A DNA stretch of 64,000 bases, from contig NZ_KK211169.1 of NCBI RefSeq assembly GCF_000620705.1, positions 347,895-411,894 of the forward strand, written 5' to 3'. Numbering within the stretch: the stretch's first letter is position 1; every line of letters starts with the position of its first letter. The translations under genes and the position numbers were made by a program. The notes below the pieces were generated by a model. That model ran no database searches. It had not been told where the DNA came from and saw only the letters and a program-made list of their open reading frames with translations. This DNA comes from Nocardioides sp. URHA0020 (lineage in GTDB: Bacteria > Actinomycetota > Actinomycetes > Propionibacteriales > Nocardioidaceae). Shown piece by piece: positions 40,490 to 52,857 of the stretch.

Positions 40490-42519
40490 TCCGGGTCCGG
40501 CTGCTCGACCTGGGCGCGTTCGCGGCGTACTTCACGCTGGCGGCCTACCTCGGGCGGCAGGCACTCGTCGACGGCAGCAGCCTCGCCCTGGTCTGGCCCG
40601 CTGCGGGCGTCGCGGCGGCCTGGCTCGCGGTGACCGGGTGGCAGCGGTGGATCGTCGTGGACGCGCTCGCCGTCTTCCTGCTGACCTGGGCGGTCTACGT
40701 CGCCACCGGCAGCTCCACCAGCGTGGGGCTCACCCTCGCGGTCGCCATGGTCGTCCAGGTCCTGGTCTTCGGCGTCCTGATCAGCCGCTGGTGCCCGGGC
40801 TGGTGGGGGTTCGGGGCGGAGCCGCCGGCCGGGGTGCAGCGGCTGCGCGACCTCGGGCTGCTGCTCGCCGCCGCCCTGGGGTCCGCGGTCGTCTCGGCGC
40901 TGGTGGGGCCGGGCCTGCTCGTCGTGGCCGTGACCGACACCGACTGGTCGGCCCTGGCGTCGTGGGTGGTGCGCAACTCCGTCGGCGTCATCGCGATCTT
41001 CCCGCTCTCCCTGCTCGCCCGGAACGCCGCACGCGCGCACACCCCCGGCCGGTCCCCGGCGCCCTTCGGCCCCTACCGCGGCAGCACGCTGGAGGCCGTC
41101 GCGCTCGTCGTGACCACGGGGGTCGCCGGCTGGCTGATCTTCTGGGTCAACGACGGCCTGCCGATCCCCTTCCTGCTGCTGGCGACGTCGGTCTGGGCGG
41201 GCACTCGCTTCTCACCGTGGGTCGCCGACGTGCACGCGCTGCTGCTCGTGGCCGGCGTGGTGTGCTGCACCGTCCTGGAGCGGGGCCCCTTCGCGCAGAT
41301 CTCCTCACCCACGTCGCAGGTGCTCGCCGTCCAGGCCTACGTGGCGGTCGCGGTCGTGCTGACCCTGGCGCTGTCGGTCGGTCGACGCGAGAGCCTGGCG
41401 CTCGTCCAGAGGCTGGGGAGGTCCGAGCGCGCGGCCGTGGAGCAGGCGGCGACGATGCGGACCATCCTCGACGCGATGGCGGACGGCGTGAGCGTCGTCG
41501 ACGCGGCCGGCCACATCGTGCTGCGCAACCCGGCGGCCGCCGTGCTGATGGGTGAGATCCAGGTCGACGCCGAGGGCACGCTCGACGTCGGTGGCTACGA
41601 CCTGCGCTACGCGGACGGCACCTCGGTCACCGCCGAGGTGTCCCCGATCGCGCGTGCCTTCGCCGGGGAGGCGATCGAGCACGTCGACCTCTTCGTCCGC
41701 AACCCGGAGGCCCCCGACGGGCGGATCGTCGAGGTGACGGCGCGCCCGATCCCCGGCAGCGACCCGCCGCTCGTGGTGGCTGTCTTCCACGACGTCAGCG
41801 CCGACCGTCGCGAGCGTGACGAGCTCGCTTCCTTCGCGGGCGTGGTCGCGCACGACCTGCTCAACCCGCTCACCGTCGTCGAGGGCTGGTCGGAGGCGCT
41901 GCTCGAGTCGGCGCGGGCCGGCATCGTCGTACCCCCGGCGGTGCAGGCCGACCAGCTCGACCGGGTCCACCGTGCGGCGCAGCGGATGCAGCACCTGATC
42001 AGCGACCTGCTCGCCTACACCACCGCCCGGGACCTCCGGATCACGCCGGTGCGGGTGGACCTGCTCGCGCTGGCACGCGACATCGCCCGCGCCCGGGTGG
42101 AGGCGGGCCGGGTCAGCGACGCGCCCATCCCGGTGATCACCGTCGACCCGGCCCTCCCCGACGTGCTGGCCGAGCCCGTGCTGCTGCGACAGGTGATCGA
42201 CAACCTGGTGGGCAACGCGGTCAAGTACGTCGCGCCGGGCGTGTGCCCGGAGATCGCCGTCAGCGGCCGGACGGTCGCCGGCGACGACGGGCCGATGGTG
42301 CTGATCGAGGTCGTCGACAACGGCATCGGCATCCCGTCGGGACAGCACGCCCGGGTCTTCGACACCTTCCACCGCGCGCACGCGGAGGGCTACCGCGGCA
42401 GCGGGCTCGGGCTGTCGATCGTCAAGCGGATCGTGGAGCGCCACGGCGGCACGGCGTCCGCGCGCGACAACGCCGACAGTCACGGCACGACGATGAGCGT
42501 GAGCTTCCCGGCCGCCTGA
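40486..42519 (+). CDS. Membrane histidine kinase, MASE1-like sensor plus PAS domain
   Basis: 677 residues, GTG start overlapping the receiver gene. About eight membrane helices to residue 300 with the MASE1-type LALVWPAAGVAAAWLAV. A PAS domain follows (TILDAMADGVSVVDAAGHIVL), then the H-box FAGVVAHDLLNPLTVVEGW and an ATPase domain with DNLVGNAVKYV, DNGIGIP and GSGLGLSIVKRIVERHGG. All kinase motifs are intact. The input signal is unknown. Confidence 0.9.
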   Translation: MIRVRLLDLGAFAAYFTLAAYLGRQALVDGSSLALVWPAAGVAAAWLAVTGWQRWIVVDALAVFLLTWAVYVATGSSTSVGLTLAVAMVVQVLVFGVLISRWCPGWWGFGAEPPAGVQRLRDLGLLLAAALGSAVVSALVGPGLLVVAVTDTDWSALASWVVRNSVGVIAIFPLSLLARNAARAHTPGRSPAPFGPYRGSTLEAVALVVTTGVAGWLIFWVNDGLPIPFLLLATSVWAGTRFSPWVADVHALLLVAGVVCCTVLERGPFAQISSPTSQVLAVQAYVAVAVVLTLALSVGRRESLALVQRLGRSERAAVEQAATMRTILDAMADGVSVVDAAGHIVLRNPAAAVLMGEIQVDAEGTLDVGGYDLRYADGTSVTAEVSPIARAFAGEAIEHVDLFVRNPEAPDGRIVEVTARPIPGSDPPLVVAVFHDVSADRRERDELASFAGVVAHDLLNPLTVVEGWSEALLESARAGIVVPPAVQADQLDRVHRAAQRMQHLISDLLAYTTARDLRITPVRVDLLALARDIARARVEAGRVSDAPIPVITVDPALPDVLAEPVLLRQVIDNLVGNAVKYVAPGVCPEIAVSGRTVAGDDGPMVLIEVVDNGIGIPSGQHARVFDTFHRAHAEGYRGSGLGLSIVKRIVERHGGTASARDNADSHGTTMSVSFPAA

Positions 42520-42576
42520 GCGACGTCGCCCTTGGTGGTCCGGTGGTGGATCCCGTGGTGGACGCCGCGATCGAGG

Positions 42577-42849
42577 TCAGTGGTAGAAGTACGGGTCCAG
42601 CACGCTCACCTCGGTGATCCGGTCGACCGGCAGGCCGTTGGTCTCGGCCGCGGCCCGGATCGCCTCCGGGTCCGGGCCGTCGTAGAGGCAGTAGGTCAGC
42701 GACTTGTCGGTCGTGACGTAGGACTGCACCCAGGTCACGCCGTGCCCGGCGTTGCCGCCGACGACCGCGGCGCAGGTGGTCGCGCCGCCCTGGTCGGTGG
42801 GGATGTGCAGGCCGTCGGTGAACGTGCGCTGGACGAGGTAGCGAGGCAT
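42577..42849 (-). CDS. DUF4242 (SCO4226-like) small protein
   Basis: 90 residues: MPRYLVQRTF, WVQSYVTTDKSLTYCLYDGPDPEAIRAAAETNGLPVDRITEV is the recognisable body. The family has a ferredoxin-like fold and the Streptomyces member SCO4226 is described as nickel-binding. GGAGGGCCTC upstream gives a good ribosome site. It converges with the kinase gene and probably stands alone. Confidence 0.8.
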   Translation of the reverse strand: MPRYLVQRTFTDGLHIPTDQGGATTCAAVVGGNAGHGVTWVQSYVTTDKSLTYCLYDGPDPEAIRAAAETNGLPVDRITEVSVLDPYFYH

Positions 42850-42928
42850 GAGGCCCTCCGGGGGACGGAGCCGGCGGTCCCGGCTCGGTGTCCCTCAGCC
42901 TGCTGCGGAAGGAGGACCGGCACCTCGG

Positions 42929-46852
<3,924 letters not shown>

Positions 46853-46867
46853 GCGACCCTAGGGGAC

Positions 46868-47452
46868 ATGCCCGAGTCTCGTCGTACGCCGTCGCGCGCC
46901 CAGCGCCCCGGCGGCCGCACCGGACCCGGTCGGGTCGGCTCGGCCGGCCGGGGCGGGGTGCGTCCGGCGACCGCCGACACCCACGGTGCGGGCATCCCCG
47001 CGGTGCGCCGCAGGCCACGGCTGACCGGTCGTGCGACGGTGCTGGTGCTGGTGCTCGCCCTGCTGACGATCTCGTACGCGTCCTCGATGCGCGCCTACCT
47101 CGACCAGCGCTCCCACATCGACGACCTCAAGAGCCAGATCGCTCTGCGCCAGGCGCGGATCGGCGACCTCGAGCGCGAGAAGCGGCGCTGGGAGGACCCG
47201 GCCTACGTGCGTCAGCAGGCGCGTGAGCTCAACTACGTGATGCCCGGCGAGACGGCGTACGTCGTGCTCGACGAGGACGGCAAGCCGCTCGACAGCGAGG
47301 CCGAGCTGAGCGACCCCTCGACCGTCGCCCCCCAGGCCCCGACCGCCTGGTGGTCCACGGCCTGGCGCTCGGTCGAGCTCGCCGGCCACCCGCCCAAGCG
47401 GGAGGCGCCGCCCGCCTCCAAGATCGACGAGAAGATCGACGGCACCGAGTAG
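46868..47452 (+). CDS. FtsB/DivIC-like septum formation initiator
   Basis: 194 residues. An Arg/Gly/Pro-rich cytoplasmic head, one membrane helix (ATVLVLVLALLTISYASS), then a coiled coil (DDLKSQIALRQARIGDLEREKRRWEDPAYVRQQARELNYV shows the heptads) and ARELNYVMPGETAY, the hallmark of the FtsB/DivIC family. It is part of the divisome complex with FtsL and FtsQ. Located right after eno as in most actinobacteria. Confidence 0.9.
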   Translation: MPESRRTPSRAQRPGGRTGPGRVGSAGRGGVRPATADTHGAGIPAVRRRPRLTGRATVLVLVLALLTISYASSMRAYLDQRSHIDDLKSQIALRQARIGDLEREKRRWEDPAYVRQQARELNYVMPGETAYVVLDEDGKPLDSEAELSDPSTVAPQAPTAWWSTAWRSVELAGHPPKREAPPASKIDEKIDGTE

Positions 47453-47475
47453 CCGCACGGCCGAGCCGGCTCGCC

Positions 47476-47607
47476 GGTGGTTGAGGTGCGAGCGGAGCGG
47501 CCGTCCGGTGGTTGAGGTGCGAGCGGAGCGGCCGTGCGGTGGTTGAGGTGCGAGCGGAGCGGCCGTGCGGTGGTTGAGGTGCGAGCGGAGCGAGCCTCGA
47601 AACCACC
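47476..47607. repeat. REP-like array, four 31-bp tandem units ending in a full palindrome
   Basis: GGTGGTTGAGGTGCGAGCGGAGCG units begin at 47476, 47507, 47538 and 47569, a constant 31-bp period. The last unit completes the 39-bp palindrome with AGCCTCGAAACCACC (to 47607). The outer arms match the elements at 39467 and 20.6-21.3 kb. It lies wholly between the ftsB-like gene and the DUF501 gene. Confidence 0.85.
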
Positions 47608-47622
47608 TGAGATGATCACCCG

Positions 47623-48117
47623 GTGATCGACCCCGCCGACACCGCCGCCATCCACGCCCAGCTCGGCCGTGAGCCACGCGCCATCCACGAGGTCGGCCAC
47701 CGCTGCCCGTGCGGCAACCCCGACGTCGTCACCACGGAGCCGCGGCTGCCCAACGGCACGCCGTTCCCCACGACCTACTACCTGACCTGCCCGCGGGCCG
47801 CGTCGCGGATCGGGACGCTCGAGGGCTCGGGGCTGATGAAGGAGATGCAGGAGCGCCTGGCGGACGACCCGGAGCTCGCCGCGGCCTACCGGGCCGCACA
47901 CGAGCGCTACCTCGCCGCGCGGACCGAGCTGGCGACCGAGGTCGGTCAGAGCGTGCCCGAGATCGAGGGCATCTCCGCCGGCGGCATGCCCGACCGGGTC
48001 AAGTGCCTGCACGTGCTGGCCGGCCAGTCGCTGGCGCAGGGCCGCGGCGTGAACCCCTTCGGCGACGAGGTGCTCGACGAGCTCGGCGAGTGGTGGAGGT
48101 CCGGACCATGCGTGTAG
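47623..48117 (+). CDS. DUF501 protein
   Basis: 164 residues, GTG start. CPCGNPDVVTTEPRL, PFPTTYYLTCPRA, RIGTLEGSGLMKEM and DRVKCLHVLAGQSLAQG are the conserved segments of this actinobacterial family; three Cys and a His could bind metal. Function unknown. It overlaps ppx by 10 bases, the arrangement seen for the Rv1025-ppx2 pair, suggesting a shared task. Confidence 0.9.
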   Translation: MIDPADTAAIHAQLGREPRAIHEVGHRCPCGNPDVVTTEPRLPNGTPFPTTYYLTCPRAASRIGTLEGSGLMKEMQERLADDPELAAAYRAAHERYLAARTELATEVGQSVPEIEGISAGGMPDRVKCLHVLAGQSLAQGRGVNPFGDEVLDELGEWWRSGPCV

Positions 48118-49016
48118 CGGCGATCGACTGCGGCACCAACACGATCAAGCTGCTCATCGGCGAGCTGCCGGCGGTCGACGTGCGGGAGATGCGGATGGTC
48201 CGGCTGGGGCAGGACCTCGACCGCACCGGGCGGATCGCGGACGAGGCGCTGGTGCGGGCCTTCGCCGCGATCGACGAGTACGCCGAGCTCATCCGCTCGT
48301 ACGACGTCCCGCCGGGACGGGTGCGCTTCGTCGCGACCTCGGCCAGCCGTGACGCGTCCAACGCCGACGTCTTCGTGGCGGGCGTGCGTGAGCGGCTCGG
48401 CGTCGAGCCCGAGGTGGTGAGCGGCGACGTCGAGGCGGCGCTGTCCTTTGACGGCGCGGTCCGCAACCTGCGGACCCCACCTGCGCTTCCGGTGCTGGTG
48501 ATCGACATCGGTGGCGGGTCCACCGAGCTGATCCTGGGCGCGACCTCGCCGTCCGCGTCGGACTCGATGGACATCGGTTCGGTGCGGCTGCACGAGCGGC
48601 ACCTGCACTCCGACCCGCCGACCGCCGCCGAGATCGCGGCCTGCGTCGCCGACATCGAGGCCGCCCTCGACGCCTGCCTGGTCTCGCCGGCGGACGCGGC
48701 CACCGTGGTCGGGGTCGCCGGCACCGTCACCCAGCTCGCGACCGTGGTGCTCGAGCTGACGGCGTACGACCGTCAGGCCGTCGACCAGGTCGTCCTGCCG
48801 GCGGACGCGGTCTTCGCGGCCGTCGACCGGCTCCTCGCGATGACGGTCGAGCAGCGGCTCGCCGTGCCCGCCATGCACCCCGGCCGCGCCGACGTGATCG
48901 GCGCCGGAGCGCTCATCCTCGACCGGGTGCTGCGTCGCACCGGCGCCGCCTCCCTGGTCGTCTCCGACTGCGACATCCTCGACGGGATCGCGTGGTCGAT
49001 CGCCACGCCGGGGTAG
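48108..49016 (+). CDS. ppx: Exopolyphosphatase / guanosine pentaphosphatase family
   Basis: 302 residues, the short two-domain actinobacterial Ppx type. It hydrolyses polyphosphate end groups or pppGpp. Actin-like ATPase-fold motifs: AIDCGTNTIKLLIGE (phosphate 1), VRFVATSASRDASN, VIDIGGGSTELILG (phosphate 2), VVGVAGTVTQLA. The stop codon lies in the left arm of a 67-bp inverted repeat. Ppx acts on a phosphate store; the double Pst cluster lies 17 kb upstream. Confidence 0.93.
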   Translation: MRVAAIDCGTNTIKLLIGELPAVDVREMRMVRLGQDLDRTGRIADEALVRAFAAIDEYAELIRSYDVPPGRVRFVATSASRDASNADVFVAGVRERLGVEPEVVSGDVEAALSFDGAVRNLRTPPALPVLVIDIGGGSTELILGATSPSASDSMDIGSVRLHERHLHSDPPTAAEIAACVADIEAALDACLVSPADAATVVGVAGTVTQLATVVLELTAYDRQAVDQVVLPADAVFAAVDRLLAMTVEQRLAVPAMHPGRADVIGAGALILDRVLRRTGAASLVVSDCDILDGIAWSIATPG

Positions 49017-49076
49017 TCCCTGACGTTTGCGGGGTCGTGAGCGGTGTTCACGGCCGGAAGCGTCAGGGACTACCCC
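49010..49076. repeat. 67-bp element with 16-bp perfect terminal inverted repeats
   Basis: GGGGTAGTCCCTGACG (49010-49025) and its exact complement at 49061-49076 flank a 35-base centre that itself contains CGTGA/TCACG. The left arm supplies the ppx stop codon. It could be a terminator or a miniature inverted-repeat element; there is no T run. Confidence 0.65.
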
Positions 49077-49120
49077 GGCGGACCGGGTTTGACCACCCCG
49101 CAGACGGGCACCTGAGCAGC

Positions 49121-49345
49121 ATGAGCAAGAGCAGCCTGTTGATCGGTGTCGGCATCGGCTACGTCCTCGGCTCGAGGGCCGGGCGGGAGCGCTACGAGCA
49201 GATCAGGTCCGGGGCCAGCAAGGTGGCGCACAACCCGACCGTGCAGACGGCCGCCGGTCGCGCGCAGGAGGCCGTCGGCCACCAGGCCGCCGCCGTCGCG
49301 GACGCGGCGAAGGAGAAGGTCGTCGCCGCGACCCACCGCTCCTAG
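49121..49345 (+). CDS. Small YtxH-like protein
   Basis: 74 residues. An N-terminal hydrophobic stretch with glycine spacing (LLIGVGIGYVLGSRAGRERYEQI) leads to an Ala-rich amphipathic helix. The GYVLGxRAGRERYEQI pattern recurs in small actinobacterial proteins of unknown function resembling YtxH. ATG start; ribosome site weak. Confidence 0.7.
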   Translation: MSKSSLLIGVGIGYVLGSRAGRERYEQIRSGASKVAHNPTVQTAAGRAQEAVGHQAAAVADAAKEKVVAATHRS

Positions 49346-49357
49346 CAGACTGGTGGC

Positions 49358-50158
49358 GTGAGCTCCGTCCCTCCCGGCACCGGCTGGCCCGGCGACCCCG
49401 CGACGCCCGAGACCCCGGTGGCGCGCACAGCGGCGCAGGTACGCCGCCTCGCGCACGGGCTGCCGCTCGAGGAGCTGGACGCCCGGGTGTCCGTCTGCCG
49501 GGCCTGTCCCCGGCTGGTCCGCTGGCGCGAGGACGTGGCGGACACCAAGCGGGCGGCGTACCGGCAGGAGACCTACTGGGGCCGCCCCGCCCCGGGGTGG
49601 GGGTCGCCGACGCCGCGCATCCTCGTCGTCGGCCTCGCACCCGCCGCGCACGGAGCCAACCGGACCGGCCGCGTCTTCACCGGCGACCGCAGCGGCGACT
49701 GGCTCTTCGCGAGCCTGCACCGGGTCGGTCTGGCCCGGATCGCGACCAGCACGCACGCCGACGACGGCCAGGAGCTGATCGGCACCCGGATGGTCGCGAC
49801 GGTCCGGTGCGCGCCGCCCCAGAACAAGCCGACCGTGGTCGAGCGCGACACCTGCGCCCCGTGGATCGAGGCGGAGCTGGGGCTGCTCGTCGAGCACGTG
49901 CGGGTGGTCGTCGCGCTGGGCGGCTACGGCTGGGACGCGGCCCTGCGGTCGTACGCCGCGATCGGGTGGGACGTCGTCCGGCCCAAGCCGCGGTTCGGGC
50001 ACGGCGCCGAGGCGCGACTGGTCGGCGGTGAGCGCGAGGTCCTGCTGCTCGGCTGCTACCACCCGAGCCAGCAGAACACCTTCACCGGCCGTCTCACCGA
50101 GCCGATGCTGGACTCCGTGCTCCGCCGCGCCGCGGACGCTGCGAGACTGTCCGGGTGA
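49358..50158 (+). CDS. Uracil-DNA glycosylase, family 5 (UDGb) type
   Basis: 266 residues. It removes uracil and other deaminated bases. Motif A is [19 protein letters not shown]; motif B is [13 protein letters not shown]. Cys residues in VCRACP, RCAPPQ and DTCAPW fit the [4Fe-4S] cluster of this family. GTG start six bases after CAGACT, a variant of the leaderless signature. It is first of a coupled three-gene operon with the ACT protein and deformylase. Confidence 0.9.
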   Translation: MSSVPPGTGWPGDPATPETPVARTAAQVRRLAHGLPLEELDARVSVCRACPRLVRWREDVADTKRAAYRQETYWGRPAPGWGSPTPRILVVGLAPAAHGANRTGRVFTGDRSGDWLFASLHRVGLARIATSTHADDGQELIGTRMVATVRCAPPQNKPTVVERDTCAPWIEAELGLLVEHVRVVVALGGYGWDAALRSYAAIGWDVVRPKPRFGHGAEARLVGGEREVLLLGCYHPSQQNTFTGRLTEPMLDSVLRRAADAARLSG

Positions 50159-50673
50159 CCTCGCACGCCATCACCGTCCTCGGCCACGACCGGCCCGGCA
50201 TCATCGCCGAGACGACCGCGCGCCTCGCCGAGCTCGGCCTCAACCTCGAGGACTCCTCGATGACCCGGCTGCGCGGACACTTCGCGATGACGCTGGTCTG
50301 CGCGGGTGACGCGGCGGCCGCCGACATCGAGTCCGCTCTCACCGGCCTGACCGCCGACGGCACGCTGACCGTCACGGTGCGCGAGGTCCCCGAGGAGGAC
50401 GCGGCGCCGACCGGCGGTACGCCGTACCTGCTCACCGTGCATGGTGGCGACCGTCCGGGCATCGTCTCCTCGGTGGTGGGCCAGGTCGCGCAGGTGGGCG
50501 GCAACATCACCGACCTGACCACCCGGCTCGCCGGAGACCTCTACGTCCTGGTCGCCGAGATCGACCTGCCGGCCGAGGTCGACGTGGTCGCGCTCGAGGG
50601 CAGCATCGCCGCCGTCGCGACGACCCTCGGCGTCGGCGCGACGCTGCGTCGCGCGGAGGCCGACGAGCTGTGA
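50155..50673 (+). CDS. Tandem ACT-domain protein (GcvR-like)
   Basis: 172 residues with two ACT domains: [23 protein letters not shown] and [27 protein letters not shown] domains bind amino acids; the GcvR-like class regulates glycine cleavage in E. coli, but the actinobacterial role is not established. GTGA overlaps join it to both neighbours. Confidence 0.85.
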   Translation: MTSHAITVLGHDRPGIIAETTARLAELGLNLEDSSMTRLRGHFAMTLVCAGDAAAADIESALTGLTADGTLTVTVREVPEEDAAPTGGTPYLLTVHGGDRPGIVSSVVGQVAQVGGNITDLTTRLAGDLYVLVAEIDLPAEVDVVALEGSIAAVATTLGVGATLRRAEADEL

Positions 50674-51194
50674 GCGACCCGTACGTCGGGGGCCGCGTGC
50701 TCGACGTGGTCCGCGCGCCCGCCGCCGTGCTGTCCACGCCGTCGTCCGACGTCGACCCCACCGCACCCGAGATCGTGCAGCTGGCGGCGGACCTCGTCGC
50801 CACCATGCGGGTCAGTCCCGGCTGCGTCGGCCTGGCCGCGCCGCAGGTGGGCGTCGCCGCCCGGGTCTTCTGCGTCGACGTCTCGGCCCACCCGAAGACG
50901 CGCGAGCACCACGGCACGTTCGTGCTCTGCAACGCCGAGGTCGTCGAGGCCAGCCGCAACGAGCGTGCCCGCGAGGGCTGCATGAGCGTCCCCGACCTCA
51001 CCGGCGACGTGAAGCGCGCGACCCGGCTCGTGGTCACCGGCCAAGTGCCCGGCACCGGCGAGCACGTCACGATCACCGCCGACGCCTTCGAGGCGCGCGC
51101 CCTCCAGCACGAGATCGACCACTGCTCCGGCCTGCTCTTCCTCGACCGGGTGGCCGGCGCGCACGCGCTCCACCAGCGCCAGACCTACTTGTAG
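50670..51194 (+). CDS. def: Peptide deformylase
   Basis: 174 residues. It removes the formyl group from nascent proteins. All three motifs are present: GLAAPQVG, EGCMSVP and QHEIDHCSG (metal ligands Cys, His, His). GTG start overlaps the ACT gene stop. A tRNA gene begins 13 bases after the stop. Confidence 0.95.
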   Translation: MSDPYVGGRVLDVVRAPAAVLSTPSSDVDPTAPEIVQLAADLVATMRVSPGCVGLAAPQVGVAARVFCVDVSAHPKTREHHGTFVLCNAEVVEASRNERAREGCMSVPDLTGDVKRATRLVVTGQVPGTGEHVTITADAFEARALQHEIDHCSGLLFLDRVAGAHALHQRQTYL

Positions 51195-51207
51195 GCTCCG
51201 GCGACCG

Positions 51208-51281
51208 GCCCCTGTATCCCAACCGGTAGAGGAAGCCGCCTTAAAAGCGGCTCAGTCTGGGTTCGAACCCCAGCGGGGGCA
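51208..51281 (+). tRNA. tRNA with anticodon UAA, short variable arm (predicted Leu)
   Basis: Acceptor GCCCCTG pairs with CGGGGGC (one G-U); discriminator A at 51281, followed by CC but not CCA. Anticodon stem GCCGC/GCGGC encloses CTTAAAA, giving UAA (51242-51244). T arm CTGGG-TTCGAAC-CCCAG. The variable loop is only 5 bases (TCAGT), so this is a type I tRNA. Bacterial tRNA-Leu normally has a long variable arm, so the charging identity is uncertain. Confidence 0.85.
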
Positions 51282-51305
51282 CCGACGCCCCGCTAGCCTG
51301 CCGAC

Positions 51306-51638
51306 ATGGCGACCACGCGGACGTCGGAGCCGGGCCGGGTCCGAGGGCGCCGGCAGCTCTCCGAGGCTGCGGTCATCACCTGCGCCTGCTACCTGGCCGG
51401 TGCCGTCGTGCTCCTCCTCGTCCTCGGCGCAGTCGACAGCGAGGCGTCGGTCTGGCTGGCCGTCGTGCTCACCGTCGTGGTGGCGGTGGTCGGACTCGCG
51501 CTGACGGCTCGGTCACGCTCGCGCGAGCGGGGGCTCGGCATCCTGCTCGGTCTCGGGGTCGCTGTCGGCACCGGGCTCGGCACCGGGCTCGTCGCGGTGC
51601 TCGTCGTGGCGAGCCTGATCGCGTCGCGGACGACCTGA
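51306..51638 (+). CDS. Small two/three-helix membrane protein
   Basis: 110 residues. A basic head (GRVRGRRQLSEAA), then hydrophobic segments ITCACYLAGAVVLLLVLGAV, SVWLAVVLTVVVAVVGLAL and a glycine-rich one near the end. TAGCCT lies exactly six bases before the ATG (leaderless pattern), which supports it as a real gene. Family not recognised. Confidence 0.65.
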   Translation: MATTRTSEPGRVRGRRQLSEAAVITCACYLAGAVVLLLVLGAVDSEASVWLAVVLTVVVAVVGLALTARSRSRERGLGILLGLGVAVGTGLGTGLVAVLVVASLIASRTT

Positions 51639-51642
51639 CCGG

Positions 51643-52716
51643 TCAGGCGTCGCGCAGGTCCAGCTCGCGGCTGCGTCGCCAGGCGTAGACCGGCTGGTAG
51701 CGGTCGTGCAGCGTGGTCATCAGGCTGATCAGGCAGAGGAAGAAGAACGTCGTCCAGCCGGCCGAGGTGCGGTTGAGGGCGAAGTCGAAGATCCCGACGA
51801 TCCCGACGTTCACGACCACGCGCACGACCACCGCCACCGCGGCGGACTCGATCGTCCACTCACGCCTCGAGAAGAGCAGCGTGATCGCGGCGTTGACGGC
51901 GACCAGGCTGCCGATCGACACGAAGAGCTCCACCGTGGACATCTCCACCGTCGGCAGGAAGAGCCCGTAGATCGCCGACACGAGGCCGACCAGCACGATC
52001 TTCTCGACCGTCATCCAGGAGATCACCCAGCCGCCGGCAAGGTGCAGCACGGAGAGCTTCTCGCTGGTGTCGACGGCGTCGGGGATCGGGTCGGAGACGA
52101 CCCGGAACGCGTGGTCCGGCTGCGGCAGGCGCGGGCGTACGCCGAACCAGAGGATCGCCGCCAGCAGCACGAGCAGCCCGATCAGCAGCGGCCACGCCCA
52201 CGAGTAGTCATCCAGGGTGTCCGTCACGTCGAGCTCGGCGATGTGCAGCCAGTACTCCTGCGGCAGCTTGACGAAGATCCAGATGAACGCGGCCGTGAGG
52301 AGCCACGCCCGCTGCGTCACGGGCCGGGTGCTCCAGCGGGTGCGCCACAGCTCGTAGGCGATGAAGAAGTACTCGAACGTGTTCGGGAAGACCAGCAGCA
52401 CCCAGCGCTCATGGGTGACCTCGAAGGTGAAGGCCCCGACGAGCCGGTAGTAGAAGAGGAAGCGGGCGATGGCGAACGCGTGCAGGTTGTCCCAGTTGCG
52501 CATCGCGGAGAGGTAGGCGACGGACAGGTAGAAGATGTCCATCGCCTTGTCGTAGCTCTGGTAGCCCGGCGGGTCGTAGCCGAAGGCCTGGAAGATCGAC
52601 TGGTCCGCGGCGTCGAGCACGAGGCAGGCGATGATCGCGGGCAGCGGGAACCGGGGGATCAGCAGGGGCAGCAGGAACCGGCCGGCGACGACGACGACGA
52701 ACACGACATGTTCCAC
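51643..52716 (-). CDS. Multi-pass integral membrane protein of unknown function
   Basis: 357 residues, GTG start at 52716. About nine or ten hydrophobic segments with many aromatic residues (RFLFYYRLVGAFTFEV, FPNTFEYFFIAYELW, WIFVKLPQEYWLHI). No transporter or enzyme motif is recognised. Divergent from the GH18 gene; the 140-bp gap between them must hold both promoters. Confidence 0.75.
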   Translation of the reverse strand: MEHVVFVVVVAGRFLLPLLIPRFPLPAIIACLVLDAADQSIFQAFGYDPPGYQSYDKAMDIFYLSVAYLSAMRNWDNLHAFAIARFLFYYRLVGAFTFEVTHERWVLLVFPNTFEYFFIAYELWRTRWSTRPVTQRAWLLTAAFIWIFVKLPQEYWLHIAELDVTDTLDDYSWAWPLLIGLLVLLAAILWFGVRPRLPQPDHAFRVVSDPIPDAVDTSEKLSVLHLAGGWVISWMTVEKIVLVGLVSAIYGLFLPTVEMSTVELFVSIGSLVAVNAAITLLFSRREWTIESAAVAVVVRVVVNVGIVGIFDFALNRTSAGWTTFFFLCLISLMTTLHDRYQPVYAWRRSRELDLRDA

Positions 52717-52857
52717 GGGGCTGATTGTGGCCCCTGCGCACGGCCGCCGCAGTCGCCGCGCCCAACCTGAGACCCCGTGCTCCCAGCGGACTCCCAGCGC
52801 CGCCCAAGCCGGCGCGGCCAGGCTGCGGCCTCGACCTTCCGCCCGAAAGGCCCGCCG

